Shown in pieces: positions 7,881-14,621 of a stretch of DNA of 27,779 bases. Positions within the stretch are counted from its first letter, which is position 1. Every line of letters begins with the position of its first letter. The notes below the pieces were generated by a model. That model saw only the letters and a program-made list of their open reading frames with translations. It was not told the origin of the DNA and ran no database searches. The stretch lies in IMG/VR virus record IMGVR_UViG_3300032738_000260, positions 1 to 27,779 of that record. The stretch is one strand, 5' to 3'. The stretch is from a virus. The translations under genes were made by a program, and so were the position numbers.

Positions 7881-9203
7881 TTATACGTTTAATGATTTTT
7901 GTTTATCGTTCACCTTATCAGTGTTAGTAACCTTACTGATGATATTCTTTATATCACCCAAGTCTAAACCTTCCATCATTTGACCTAAGTCTCCACCAGT
8001 TTCAGCATTCATTGGAATGCCAAGTATTGAAGCACCTTTACCAGAGTTAACAACTTTGATCTCAGCATTTTTAGCAACCATCCCGTAAGCTGCCCATTCT
8101 GCTTTTTTAACTTCAATATAAGCGCGAATCTTTTCAACATTGGTAGCTGCGTCGTTAAACTTCTTCATAGCTTCAGCCATCTTATCCTTTGCTATAGCTT
8201 CAGCTTCTCCGTTTGCTCTAACAACATCAGCGCTAGCCTGACCTCTAAGTTTTATTACATCAGCTTCTTTTTCACCTTTCACAAGGTATGCTTGCGCTTC
8301 TCCATTGGCTACTTCAACTGTTGCCTCTTTTTGGACACTAGCTTTACCAACTTCCAAAGTTCTAAGTGCTGAAACCTTTTGTGCATTTGCTAATTCTTCT
8401 TGTTTAGCAACGTCCATTACTTGTTCTTGTTCTGAGATACCAATCTGTTTATCTTTTTCAATTTGACGTTTTCGCAAAGCTTCTTCTGCTTCAGCTGTAG
8501 CAACTTCTGCAGCTCTATGATTCTCTTGTTCTACCTCAATTGCTTCTCTGTCCATCACTGAATTTTTCTTTCTGGCATCAGTGTTTATTTTTACTTTTCT
8601 AATGCTTTCGTAATCAGCGATAACTCTTGAATTTTTAGAGTCATCATCTTTGATGTCAATTACTTCAAGGTTAATTAATTTTACTCCCCATTCTGACAAT
8701 GTTTCATCTACCACAGAGCTAACTGATTCTGAGAAAGTTTTACGGTCTCTCAAGATTTCTAATATCTCTTGTTTCATTGCAGCTTCTCGAGATGTAGCGT
8801 GTACGATACTCTCCAAATCTTCACTTAATGAACCGAATACACCTCTAGGATGATCCACATTAAGACGTTCAGAAGCCATAATTGGGTCGTCGATACGTAT
8901 CCATGAAATTACATCACAAATAAATGGAGCAACTTCTTGGTCTTTTAACTGAATATTAGCTATACTCATCTTTACATTCGTTAACGGTAATATCTGTCTT
9001 GTCATTAGCCTTGGGATGAAAAAGTAACTAGTTTTACCACTAACATCTTCTCTACCTGCTAACTTTGGAGCATACACCTTCCTACCACTTCCCATGCGCA
9101 CAACTATATGAGCCTCATTTGGGTCTACTACTTTATATATAGCTAGGAATATAACTACTACTAGTAACAATCCTGCTAATATACTTGGAATCAATATAAT
9201 CAT
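7881..9203 (-). CDS. Flotillin-like SPFH/band 7 membrane protein
   Basis: An N-terminal membrane anchor (about residues 5-24, LLLVVVIFLAIY) is followed by a band 7/SPFH domain to about residue 200. A long Ala/Glu-rich coiled coil of flotillin type follows (about 210-345, many EA repeats), then a short C-terminal tail. Flotillins form large membrane-associated cages and organise membrane patches; the family is normally a cellular gene. At 440 residues the protein is full-length and intact. It lies in the recombination operon, between sbcD and the RuvC-like gene. In a phage it could anchor replication complexes, guard against membrane damage or block superinfection; these roles are inference. 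Confidence 0.93.
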   Translation of the reverse strand: MIILIPSILAGLLLVVVIFLAIYKVVDPNEAHIVVRMGSGRKVYAPKLAGREDVSGKTSYFFIPRLMTRQILPLTNVKMSIANIQLKDQEVAPFICDVISWIRIDDPIMASERLNVDHPRGVFGSLSEDLESIVHATSREAAMKQEILEILRDRKTFSESVSSVVDETLSEWGVKLINLEVIDIKDDDSKNSRVIADYESIRKVKINTDARKKNSVMDREAIEVEQENHRAAEVATAEAEEALRKRQIEKDKQIGISEQEQVMDVAKQEELANAQKVSALRTLEVGKASVQKEATVEVANGEAQAYLVKGEKEADVIKLRGQASADVVRANGEAEAIAKDKMAEAMKKFNDAATNVEKIRAYIEVKKAEWAAYGMVAKNAEIKVVNSGKGASILGIPMNAETGGDLGQMMEGLDLGDIKNIISKVTNTDKVNDKQKSLNV

Positions 9204-9244
9204 ATATATTTCATTGTTTAATAATTTATTTTTTTTTCGACCTT

Positions 9245-10261
9245 TTATTGTATTAATGACCAGGCTGAAAGTAAATCTTTCTCTGGCATCTTTTTTTGCT
9301 TAGCGTATGTCTTTAATAGCTCTTCAATATTAAAGTCTATCATCGTACCTTCTTCGAAATGTATTTTTTTTCTTTCATTTGGATATCGTTCCATTAGGAT
9401 GTATGCATCGAAATCTTTCTTTAGTTTATTTTTTATGCTCTCTATTTTCGGAGCTGTTTGCTTTTTTGTTAGAACTACTTTAACGATGTTGCCCTTTGGA
9501 ATATCTGCCAAAGATTCCACAGTAGGATTTTCTTCATTGAATATCTTTCTTCCTGGTAGTGGTATACGTTCATGGGTCAGTTTCTTCTCGTCTATTTTCC
9601 ATATGTCTTTGCCCAACTCTCCAATTTCAGAGTTGAAGATGCTCCCAGTTACTATTAAATTTCCATCAGACTGTGGTGTGTGAATGTGCCCTCCAACTAT
9701 TAATTTGTATTTTTTATCTAACTTTACTCGTGGCAATACAATTTCATCGAATAAATCTGCTGTGCTTCCTGCACTAGTTATTGTTCCACTAACTGCATGA
9801 TGATGAAACAATATATCAGCTGGGATTAGCTTATCCAATAGCTTCTTACATGCTTTGTCGTTATCATCAGTTCCTAATTCTACTTTGTAATGGTATGGAC
9901 AGAATGTCATATTGCCAACATTAACTACTTCATTTGTATAAATATGCCAGTTCGGATTATTTATTTCTTTCAGGAAGTCTATTGCAGTTTTGCCATCGGC
10001 TTTTTTGCAGTGATTGCCAGCGAGCATGTGTATTTCCTTACTTTCAAATCTCTCAATGAATTCAACGAACTCTCTAATAACTTCTGATGTATTATTTTTG
10101 CTGTTAAGTTGATCTCCCATGAATACAATTTTGTCGCAATCCTTGAAGCTGGTTACAATAAAATCTAGTATCTCTTTTTTTTCTGCAACACGTTGATCAG
10201 GAATGAAATCTGCATACCCGAGTTTTTCTTTAAAATGTAAATCTCCGATTACGCCGATCAT
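9245..10261 (-). CDS. sbcD: SbcD/Mre11-like (T4 gp47-type) nuclease
   Basis: A calcineurin-fold metallophosphoesterase that partners the SbcC-like ATPase. The five phosphoesterase motifs are in order: GDLHF (Asp7, His9), FMGDQ, LAGNH, FHHH and GGHIHTPQS. A C-terminal cap region follows, which in Mre11 proteins binds the ATPase arms. At 338 residues it has phage gp47 length. It is separated from sbcC by eight genes, including the SPFH gene and the sugar cassette. A gap of 1 nt separates it from the 81-aa gene upstream. Confidence 0.93.
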   Translation of the reverse strand: MIGVIGDLHFKEKLGYADFIPDQRVAEKKEILDFIVTSFKDCDKIVFMGDQLNSKNNTSEVIREFVEFIERFESKEIHMLAGNHCKKADGKTAIDFLKEINNPNWHIYTNEVVNVGNMTFCPYHYKVELGTDDNDKACKKLLDKLIPADILFHHHAVSGTITSAGSTADLFDEIVLPRVKLDKKYKLIVGGHIHTPQSDGNLIVTGSIFNSEIGELGKDIWKIDEKKLTHERIPLPGRKIFNEENPTVESLADIPKGNIVKVVLTKKQTAPKIESIKNKLKKDFDAYILMERYPNERKKIHFEEGTMIDFNIEELLKTYAKQKKMPEKDLLSAWSLIQ

Positions 10262-10262
10262 A

Positions 10263-10508
10263 TTATCTTTTTTTTAATAAATATATTATTTGTCTCATGT
10301 TCATCATGATTTTTTCTCTCAATGCATCTGACTCTCCTTTTGATGCTCTCCATTGTTTTAGATTTTTCTTCAATTTTCCTATTTCAGCTATAGTTTTTAT
10401 GTGTGGTTCATATCCAAACACAAATCTAGTCTTCTTCAGCTCTTCATTATATTCTTTTTCAACTTTTCTGAAGTTATCTTTTATTCTTAATTGACTTATT
10501 AGTGCCAT
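10263..10508 (-). CDS. Hypothetical basic protein (81 aa)
   Basis: A small, Lys/Arg-rich, helical protein with no recognised domain. It is the first gene after the long structured non-coding region, so that region may be its 5' leader. The ATG at 10508 has only a weak GGA about 8 nt upstream. It stops 1 nt before sbcD and is probably co-translated with it. Confidence 0.7.
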   Translation of the reverse strand: MALISQLRIKDNFRKVEKEYNEELKKTRFVFGYEPHIKTIAEIGKLKKNLKQWRASKGESDALREKIMMNMRQIIYLLKKR

Positions 10509-10528
10509 AGTATTCCATTAATATTATC

Positions 10529-10827
10529 TCTATAGACTCTGCAGTGTGACAGCTTTGCTAGACGTTATATTGACATCCTAATCGGTTGACTTTATAACTA
10601 TCCACCTTAGGTTTAGCCGTGGAGAGGTCCGAAGACCTCACTGCAAAGCCTATAGAAAAAACATTTATTTACTATATGTAGGGGACGAAAATCTCTTTTC
10701 GTCACCTGGATTTTATAACGTTTACGCGTAAGACTGCATTAGTCTTCGAAGAAGCTGTGCCAGCTCTGGTAACCGTCACCGTTGGCATCCTGACCAGTCC
10801 TATTAAGGTGGTCACTAATCCCTACAT
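10529..10827 (-). ncRNA. Candidate two-domain structured RNA
   Basis: This is most of the only gene-free stretch over 300 nt (10509-10920), and no convincing ORF lies in it. Read on the minus strand it folds into two closed domains. Domain A (10827-10676) is closed by ATGTAGGG/CCCTACAT. It holds TGACCA/TGGTCA with a CCT/AGG inner stem, TGCCA/TGGCA enclosing GGTGA/TTACC, AAGACT/AGTCTT, and an 8-bp hairpin with a GAGA (GNRA) loop stacked on the closing helix. Domain B (10656-10529) is closed by TCTATAG/CTATAGA and TGCAGTG/CACTGCA. It holds a hairpin with a C(UUCG)G loop, TCCAC/GTGGA and GTTATA/TATAAC. The tetraloops have RNA-type sequences only on the minus strand. No riboswitch, RNase P, tmRNA or group I/II core motif was recognised. 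Confidence 0.72.
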
Positions 10828-10865
10828 GTAATAAATAAATTTAATATAACTATTACGCCATTATT

Positions 10866-10914
10866 GGGTTAAAAATTAATCCCCTCCTAGCACTAGTAGA
10901 TGGCGAGCCTACTA
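10866..10914 (-). other. Hairpins and orphan Shine-Dalgarno 3' of the HNH gene
   Basis: Directly after the HNH stop, minus-strand TAGTAG/CTACTA (10914-10909 with 10899-10894) forms a hairpin without a U-run. AGGAGG (10888-10883) follows; it matches a perfect Shine-Dalgarno sequence but no start codon lies at a usable distance. A GGG-TTAA / TTAA-CCC stem (10884-10866) with a one-base bulge comes next. These may be the 5' part of the structured RNA at 10529-10827. The interval 10828-10865 holds nothing I can name. Confidence 0.45.
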
Positions 10915-10920
10915 ATGTAC

Positions 10921-11442
10921 TTATATATTCAATATTGATTTAAGTTTTCGTTTTACTACGCCCCGATTAACTTTATCGATTGAAATAGCTTTGTCAGTTA
11001 GTCTAGTATACCATTCTTCACCTCTTCGCTTTGTTATTGCTTCAATGAAATCAAGTATTGTTTTGTGTGCTGATAATTTACTACTTATTATGTGATGTGT
11101 TGAACAAACCAGTGAGCAATTTTCTATGTCCCACCTTACCGCCATATTGGAACGGCCTATTATGTGATGTGCGTTTAATTCTCTTTTGATACCGCATATT
11201 TCGCATTTTCCTTTATAATATTTCCTGGCAGCTTTGCTCCATAATGTATCTAGCTCACTATTTGTATTCTTGGTTGTGCTATTAACAAACTTAACTTTTT
11301 TCTTTTTACCACCTTGTTTCATCAAATTCTTAGCGTACCTTTGTTCGTTCAAGCATTTATTACAAAATCTCGATTTTTTAATTCCATTCATAAAAAAAAG
11401 AGTAAATTCTTCGTTACATTGTGGACATACATCAGCAACCAT
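10921..11442 (-). CDS. NinG-like HNH endonuclease with N-terminal zinc ribbon
   Basis: From the start at 11442 the protein has 173 residues. A zinc ribbon (Cys6, Cys9, Cys27, Cys30) is followed by a basic linker. An HNH nuclease domain comes next: Cys80-x2-Cys83, His92-His93, Asn108, Cys113 and His116-His117. The C-terminal block with RRGEEWYTRL is typical of phage NinG/Rap-type recombination endonucleases, which act on branched DNA; a homing or nicking HNH enzyme is the alternative. The start at 11442 is chosen over 11478 because AGAGAGGAG lies 5 nt upstream, one of the few strong ribosome sites in the window. The gene is flanked on both sides by structured non-coding sequence. Confidence 0.88.
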   Translation of the reverse strand: MVADVCPQCNEEFTLFFMNGIKKSRFCNKCLNEQRYAKNLMKQGGKKKKVKFVNSTTKNTNSELDTLWSKAARKYYKGKCEICGIKRELNAHHIIGRSNMAVRWDIENCSLVCSTHHIISSKLSAHKTILDFIEAITKRRGEEWYTRLTDKAISIDKVNRGVVKRKLKSILNI

Positions 11443-11447
11443 ATTTA

Positions 11448-11456
11448 CTCCTCTCT
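11448..11456 (-). promoter_or_regulatory. Strong ribosome binding site fixing the HNH start
   Basis: Minus-strand AGAGAGGAG ends 5 nt before the ATG at 11442. It decides against the upstream in-frame ATG at 11478. It stands out because most genes here have AT-rich leaders with no such site. Confidence 0.75.
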
Positions 11457-11484
11457 TTCTTTTAAAATTAATCACCACCTAAAT

Positions 11485-11573
11485 GGTATATCTCGAGAAT
11501 TGTGATTACAAGGCCATTTACAAACCTTATAAAATTTAGAGACATACCATCCAGGCGGCGAACCGCCATGGAT
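11485..11573 (-). ncRNA. Structured leader between the OB-like gene and the HNH gene
   Basis: Two helices are visible on the minus strand. First, GGCGG/CCGCC with a UUCG loop, extended by ATCCA/TGGAT across one bulged base (11549-11573), starts just after the stop of the upstream gene. No U-run follows, so it is not a standard terminator. Second, a 10-bp helix, GGTATGTCTC/GAGATATACC (11548-11539 with 11494-11485), encloses an AAGG/CCTT stem. Its single G-U pair forms only on the minus strand, supporting an RNA role. It may protect mRNA ends or belong with the downstream structured RNA. Confidence 0.55.
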
Positions 11574-11574
11574 C

Positions 11575-12267
11575 TTATTTTTTAAGGAACTCTAGAATTT
11601 GAGGATAGTTAGATTCTAGGAATGCTAACTTTGTTTCTTCCATTACTTTGTTTTTTGCCGCATCTTCATCATCTAGGCTATATTTTACCTTTGCTAGGTC
11701 TATAATCTCTTTCAGGGCTGCTTCTGGGCTACTAGGAGCCTCTACAGGAGCTGTTGGGGGTGTTGGGGGTGTTGGGGGTGTTTCTGGTGATTGAGTGCCA
11801 CTTACTGGTGTAGACGGTGCTACAGGCTCATTAAATGAATCTTTGATATCATTCATTTCCAACCATTCCGCATCAACCATTTTCTTATCTTGATACAATT
11901 GAATGATGTGGGTTGGATTGGCTGTGGTATTTTCTTTTGTCCCTTCAAATACCAAAGCTATAATTTGACCTAATTTTGCATTGGTCATCTGGCTATCAAT
12001 TAATGATTTGCCTTCAGCTTTGCCCCAAACTATGTATTTCTCGTCTTCTTCAGCTGCTGTTGATACTCCATCAGATATGATTGTTTGCCCTTTTGGTACT
12101 TTAATCTCATATACCATTTTATCTTCCATCTCTGTGCTCATATATTTTTTAGCAGTAGCCATTCTCTTGTCTACTAATGTACCTTCGATTTTGTCTCCTA
12201 TTTTTTTAAATTTCATGGTTGTTCCAAAACCAGAAACTTTGTTTTTATCGTTTATTACTGACTGCAT
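11575..12267 (-). CDS. Possible OB-fold single-strand DNA-binding protein with Pro-rich linker
   Basis: The N-terminal 130 residues have a beta-rich pattern (GDKIEGTLVDKR, then YEIKV, YIVWGK and IIALVFEG) that suits an OB-like fold such as phage single-strand DNA-binding proteins; this is a pattern judgement, not a family match. A Thr/Pro-rich linker (about residues 155-180) contains three TPP repeats. A helical C-terminal domain of about 50 residues follows. It is the first gene after a consensus promoter (12335-12363) and is therefore probably made in quantity, as expected for a DNA-binding protein. Stem-loops follow its stop. Confidence 0.75.
   Translation of the reverse strand: MQSVINDKNKVSGFGTTMKFKKIGDKIEGTLVDKRMATAKKYMSTEMEDKMVYEIKVPKGQTIISDGVSTAAEEDEKYIVWGKAEGKSLIDSQMTNAKLGQIIALVFEGTKENTTANPTHIIQLYQDKKMVDAEWLEMNDIKDSFNEPVAPSTPVSGTQSPETPPTPPTPPTAPVEAPSSPEAALKEIIDLAKVKYSLDDEDAAKNKVMEETKLAFLESNYPQILEFLKK
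11752..11778. repeat. Triple 9-bp tandem repeat in the Pro-rich linker
   Basis: TGTTGGGGG is repeated exactly three times (11752-11760, 11761-11769, 11770-11778) on the plus strand and encodes the TPP repeats of the minus-strand gene. It puts three G5 runs in a row, one short of a simple G-quadruplex, on the non-coding-RNA-like plus strand. It is probably a slippage-prone linker. Confidence 0.85.
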
Positions 12268-12334
12268 ATTATATTTTGTATTATGTATTAATCTTATGTA
12301 TTATGTATCGACCTTTATATAAGGAACTTCCGTT

Positions 12335-12363
12335 ATTATACCATACTTCTTTATACTTGTCAA
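12335..12363 (-). promoter_or_regulatory. Sigma-70-type promoter with ACTTGACAAGT operator (leftward, third)
   Basis: Minus-strand TTGACA (12363-12358), a 17-nt spacer and TATAAT (12340-12335) are a perfect consensus. The -35 box sits inside the palindrome ACTTG-A-CAAGT. The spacer contains AGAAGTATGG, shared with the promoters at 16041, 17534 and 21975. It starts the OB-like/HNH/RNA/sbcD/SPFH/sbcC unit about 60 nt before the ATG at 12267. Confidence 0.93.
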
Positions 12364-12367
12364 GTGC

Positions 12368-14059
12368 TTATCTTTTTTCCTTGTACGTTTTTAGCACATC
12401 ATTCATTAAATTCACTTTTTTTGTATTTCTACCTAGTTTTTTACCATCTATTAATTGTTCAAACAACTCTTTCTTTTTTTCTAGTATTTCCTGTATTTTT
12501 TCATCAATGGTGTTTTTCGAATAGAGTTGATAAATTGAAACGCTCCCTGCTTTTTGACCAATACGATGGATTCTATCTGCAGCTTGCCAATGATCGGCTG
12601 GTACAAATGAATAATCGATGAATAACACATTTGAAGCCGCGGTTAAAGTTATTCCAGCTCCTGCACTTTTCATTCCGCCTAAGAATACTTTCTTGTCTGG
12701 GTTATTCTGAAAATCATTAATTATATCTCTTCTTTCTTCATTTCCTGTACTTCCAATTATCATTACAGCTTGTTCTCCAAAATATTCTTTTAATTGTTTT
12801 AATGGTTCGTTGTATACAGAGAACACAACTATCTTCTGACCACTATCTAGTACTTCATTAATCAAGTCTTTAGCTGCATATATTTTTCCTCTAGAGCAAA
12901 TTTGCCGTAGTTCATTTAGTTTTACCAACACACCTGCTTGTTGGCTGCTGGTTATCTTTTTACCTTTTATTTCTCTTAGGTAATCAACAAAAGATTCCTC
13001 CGCAAAATCATAATTCTTGGCACTTTCTTTATCTAGCATTACTGGTCTATCGATGAATTGTTTTGGTGGCAATTCTGTCAATACATCACTCTTTTTTCTG
13101 CGGAGAAAATAATGAGATATTTTTTCTTGTAGCTCTTCTATATTTGTTGCACGTGAAGTATCAAGACCAAACCTAGTCCGTTTAGCTCCGCAATAACGCA
13201 ATACATATCCGTACCAATCATTCCAAGTCGTAGGATCAATTAGATTTAAACCATTAAATAATTCAACGGGTCTATTTAGGATTGGTGTTCCGCTCAACAA
13301 TAGAATTGATTGAATTTCTTTTGCTATTTTTTTTACTTCTTTCGTACGCTTGGCTGCTGTGTTTTTAATGTAATGAAACTCATCTGCAATTAGACAGTTC
13401 CATTTTCTACTGGTAATCAAATCTGAAAATTTTACCAATATATCATAGTTAATAATAAATATATCATTAGTGTGATAAGCTTCATCGCTTAATGCTTCTT
13501 TGTCTTTACTGTCTATCACAGAAGATTTTAATGATGTCCATTTCTTTACTTCGCTTTCCCATGCATATTTTACACTTGCTGGACATATTACTAATGTCTT
13601 TTTTTTATTTGTGTGAACTGCATATGCAAGAGCCTGAAAACTCTTTCCAATTCCCATATCATCTGTTAGCATAGCCCGTCCATTATTATTAACAAAAAAC
13701 TCCACCCCAACTTTTTGGTATGGATATAGTTCACCTTTTATTCCTTCAATTTTAATATCTGAATCTGTAGATTCTTTGATTTCTTTTGCTTTTATTATCC
13801 TAGACGCCATTTCTTTTTTTGTGCGCTCAAACATCTCGGCATCTTCTTGCATACTGACGTGTATTGATGCATGTGGATATTCTTTCACAATATCATTCAT
13901 AATATTCATATCATTGAATCTCCACTTACGCTCGTTGTAATTGATATTCGCATATCCATATTTAATCTTGAGCGTACGCATGTAATTCAGATATTCATAA
14001 TTGAAGTTAAAGTCTATTGCGTATTTATATTTTATATTTTGTGCTTTGTATATTATCAT
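12368..14059 (-). CDS. SNF2-family DNA helicase/translocase (SMARCAL1-like layout)
   Basis: A two-lobed SF2 ATPase. Walker A is DDMGIGKS (133-140), the DEAH-like box is DEFH (226-229), motif III is SGTP (256-259), and a C-terminal QAADRIHRIGQ motif VI lies near 495. The N-terminal 100 residues, ending before the helicase core, resemble the HARP-type substrate-recognition region of fork-remodelling enzymes; that part is inference. It would anneal or regress DNA forks, or move along duplex DNA during phage replication and recombination. At 563 residues it is compact, as phage versions are. The promoter of the next unit begins 10 nt before its stop and reads away from it. Confidence 0.92.
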   Translation of the reverse strand: MIIYKAQNIKYKYAIDFNFNYEYLNYMRTLKIKYGYANINYNERKWRFNDMNIMNDIVKEYPHASIHVSMQEDAEMFERTKKEMASRIIKAKEIKESTDSDIKIEGIKGELYPYQKVGVEFFVNNNGRAMLTDDMGIGKSFQALAYAVHTNKKKTLVICPASVKYAWESEVKKWTSLKSSVIDSKDKEALSDEAYHTNDIFIINYDILVKFSDLITSRKWNCLIADEFHYIKNTAAKRTKEVKKIAKEIQSILLLSGTPILNRPVELFNGLNLIDPTTWNDWYGYVLRYCGAKRTRFGLDTSRATNIEELQEKISHYFLRRKKSDVLTELPPKQFIDRPVMLDKESAKNYDFAEESFVDYLREIKGKKITSSQQAGVLVKLNELRQICSRGKIYAAKDLINEVLDSGQKIVVFSVYNEPLKQLKEYFGEQAVMIIGSTGNEERRDIINDFQNNPDKKVFLGGMKSAGAGITLTAASNVLFIDYSFVPADHWQAADRIHRIGQKAGSVSIYQLYSKNTIDEKIQEILEKKKELFEQLIDGKKLGRNTKKVNLMNDVLKTYKEKR

Positions 14060-14067
14060 TTTATATG

Positions 14068-14289
14068 TTATATTTTTGATTTCATTTTTTTCAAGGTTAA
14101 ACCTTCCTTTTTCATCTCACCTATTTTTTTCATTTGTTTTAATACCTCGTCTTTATTAAAAATCAATGTTTTACCAAAAGTTAGAACAGGCTTTAAAAGG
14201 CCCATAGAAACATAATAATGTAACTTTGATTTATTACACTTCAGTTGTTTTGACAACTTTGTTAGTGTCATTTGGTTGTTCGTCTGCAT
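14068..14289 (-). CDS. MerR-like helix-turn-helix protein
   Basis: A 73-residue protein consisting almost only of a winged helix-turn-helix of MerR/excisionase type. It has a TLTKLSKQLKC recognition unit, then YYVSMGLLKP and the wing GKTLIF, followed by a basic helix with a LTLKKMK block. It has no effector domain. It could be a small transcription regulator or an excisionase-like DNA-bending protein. It overlaps the upstream 127-aa gene by 56 nt; an internal Met at 14271 would shorten the overlap to 38 nt. Confidence 0.82.
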   Translation of the reverse strand: MQTNNQMTLTKLSKQLKCNKSKLHYYVSMGLLKPVLTFGKTLIFNKDEVLKQMKKIGEMKKEGLTLKKMKSKI

Positions 14290-14617
14290 ACTGTTTGTTT
14301 TTTAATTTAGTCCAGTAATCTACGACTGAATCTAAATAATCTCGTAAGTCGGTTAGTTGTTTTGTCTTTAACATTACACCGTTATTTTTGTGTTCTCCAT
14401 GGATTATGATATTCCAAGCTGCTTTTAATCTATCCCACAAGCTTTCATATCGACTATTGATGATGCTTACATATAATTCATCGGTCTCATCACCATTTTC
14501 TTCATCAACATTGCGTTCATAGCAAATCATTTGAAAAAATTCATGGTCATTCCAACAGCATTCTGTTGTGAACTTTAGCTCTGGTTCGTAATGATTTAAT
14601 TGTTGTAATTCAGTCAT
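14234..14617 (-). CDS. Hypothetical protein (127 aa)
   Basis: No family is assigned with confidence. The central FFQMICYER and LYVSIINSR strands and a WDRLKAAWNII helix look like a small alpha/beta protein, followed by a polar tail. It resembles short phage proteins found beside replication genes, but I cannot name one. It lies 4 nt downstream of the glycosyltransferase gene and overlaps the MerR-like gene. Confidence 0.72.
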   Translation of the reverse strand: MTELQQLNHYEPELKFTTECCWNDHEFFQMICYERNVDEENGDETDELYVSIINSRYESLWDRLKAAWNIIIHGEHKNNGVMLKTKQLTDLRDYLDSVVDYWTKLKNKQYADEQPNDTNKVVKTTEV

Positions 14618-14621
14618 AAAA

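Noticed and set aside
10529-11442. Group I or group II intron carrying the HNH gene
   Set aside because: No exon halves of one gene flank it, no group II domain V was seen, and the only GACTA is in a local hairpin with a 5-nt loop rather than the P7 arrangement.
10921-11442. IscB/IsrB-type nuclease with a guide RNA (HEARO)
   Set aside because: The protein is only 173 aa and lacks the RuvC and bridge-helix parts; its layout is that of a NinG-like HNH protein.
11549-11573. Intrinsic terminator after the OB-like gene
   Set aside because: The hairpin is strong but is followed by GGTATGTC, not a U-run, on the transcribed strand.
12219-12621. Plus-strand hydrophobic ORFs across the 12.3-kb promoter
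   Set aside because: They cross a clear promoter and the SNF2 gene in antisense; their hydrophobicity comes from T-rich complement.
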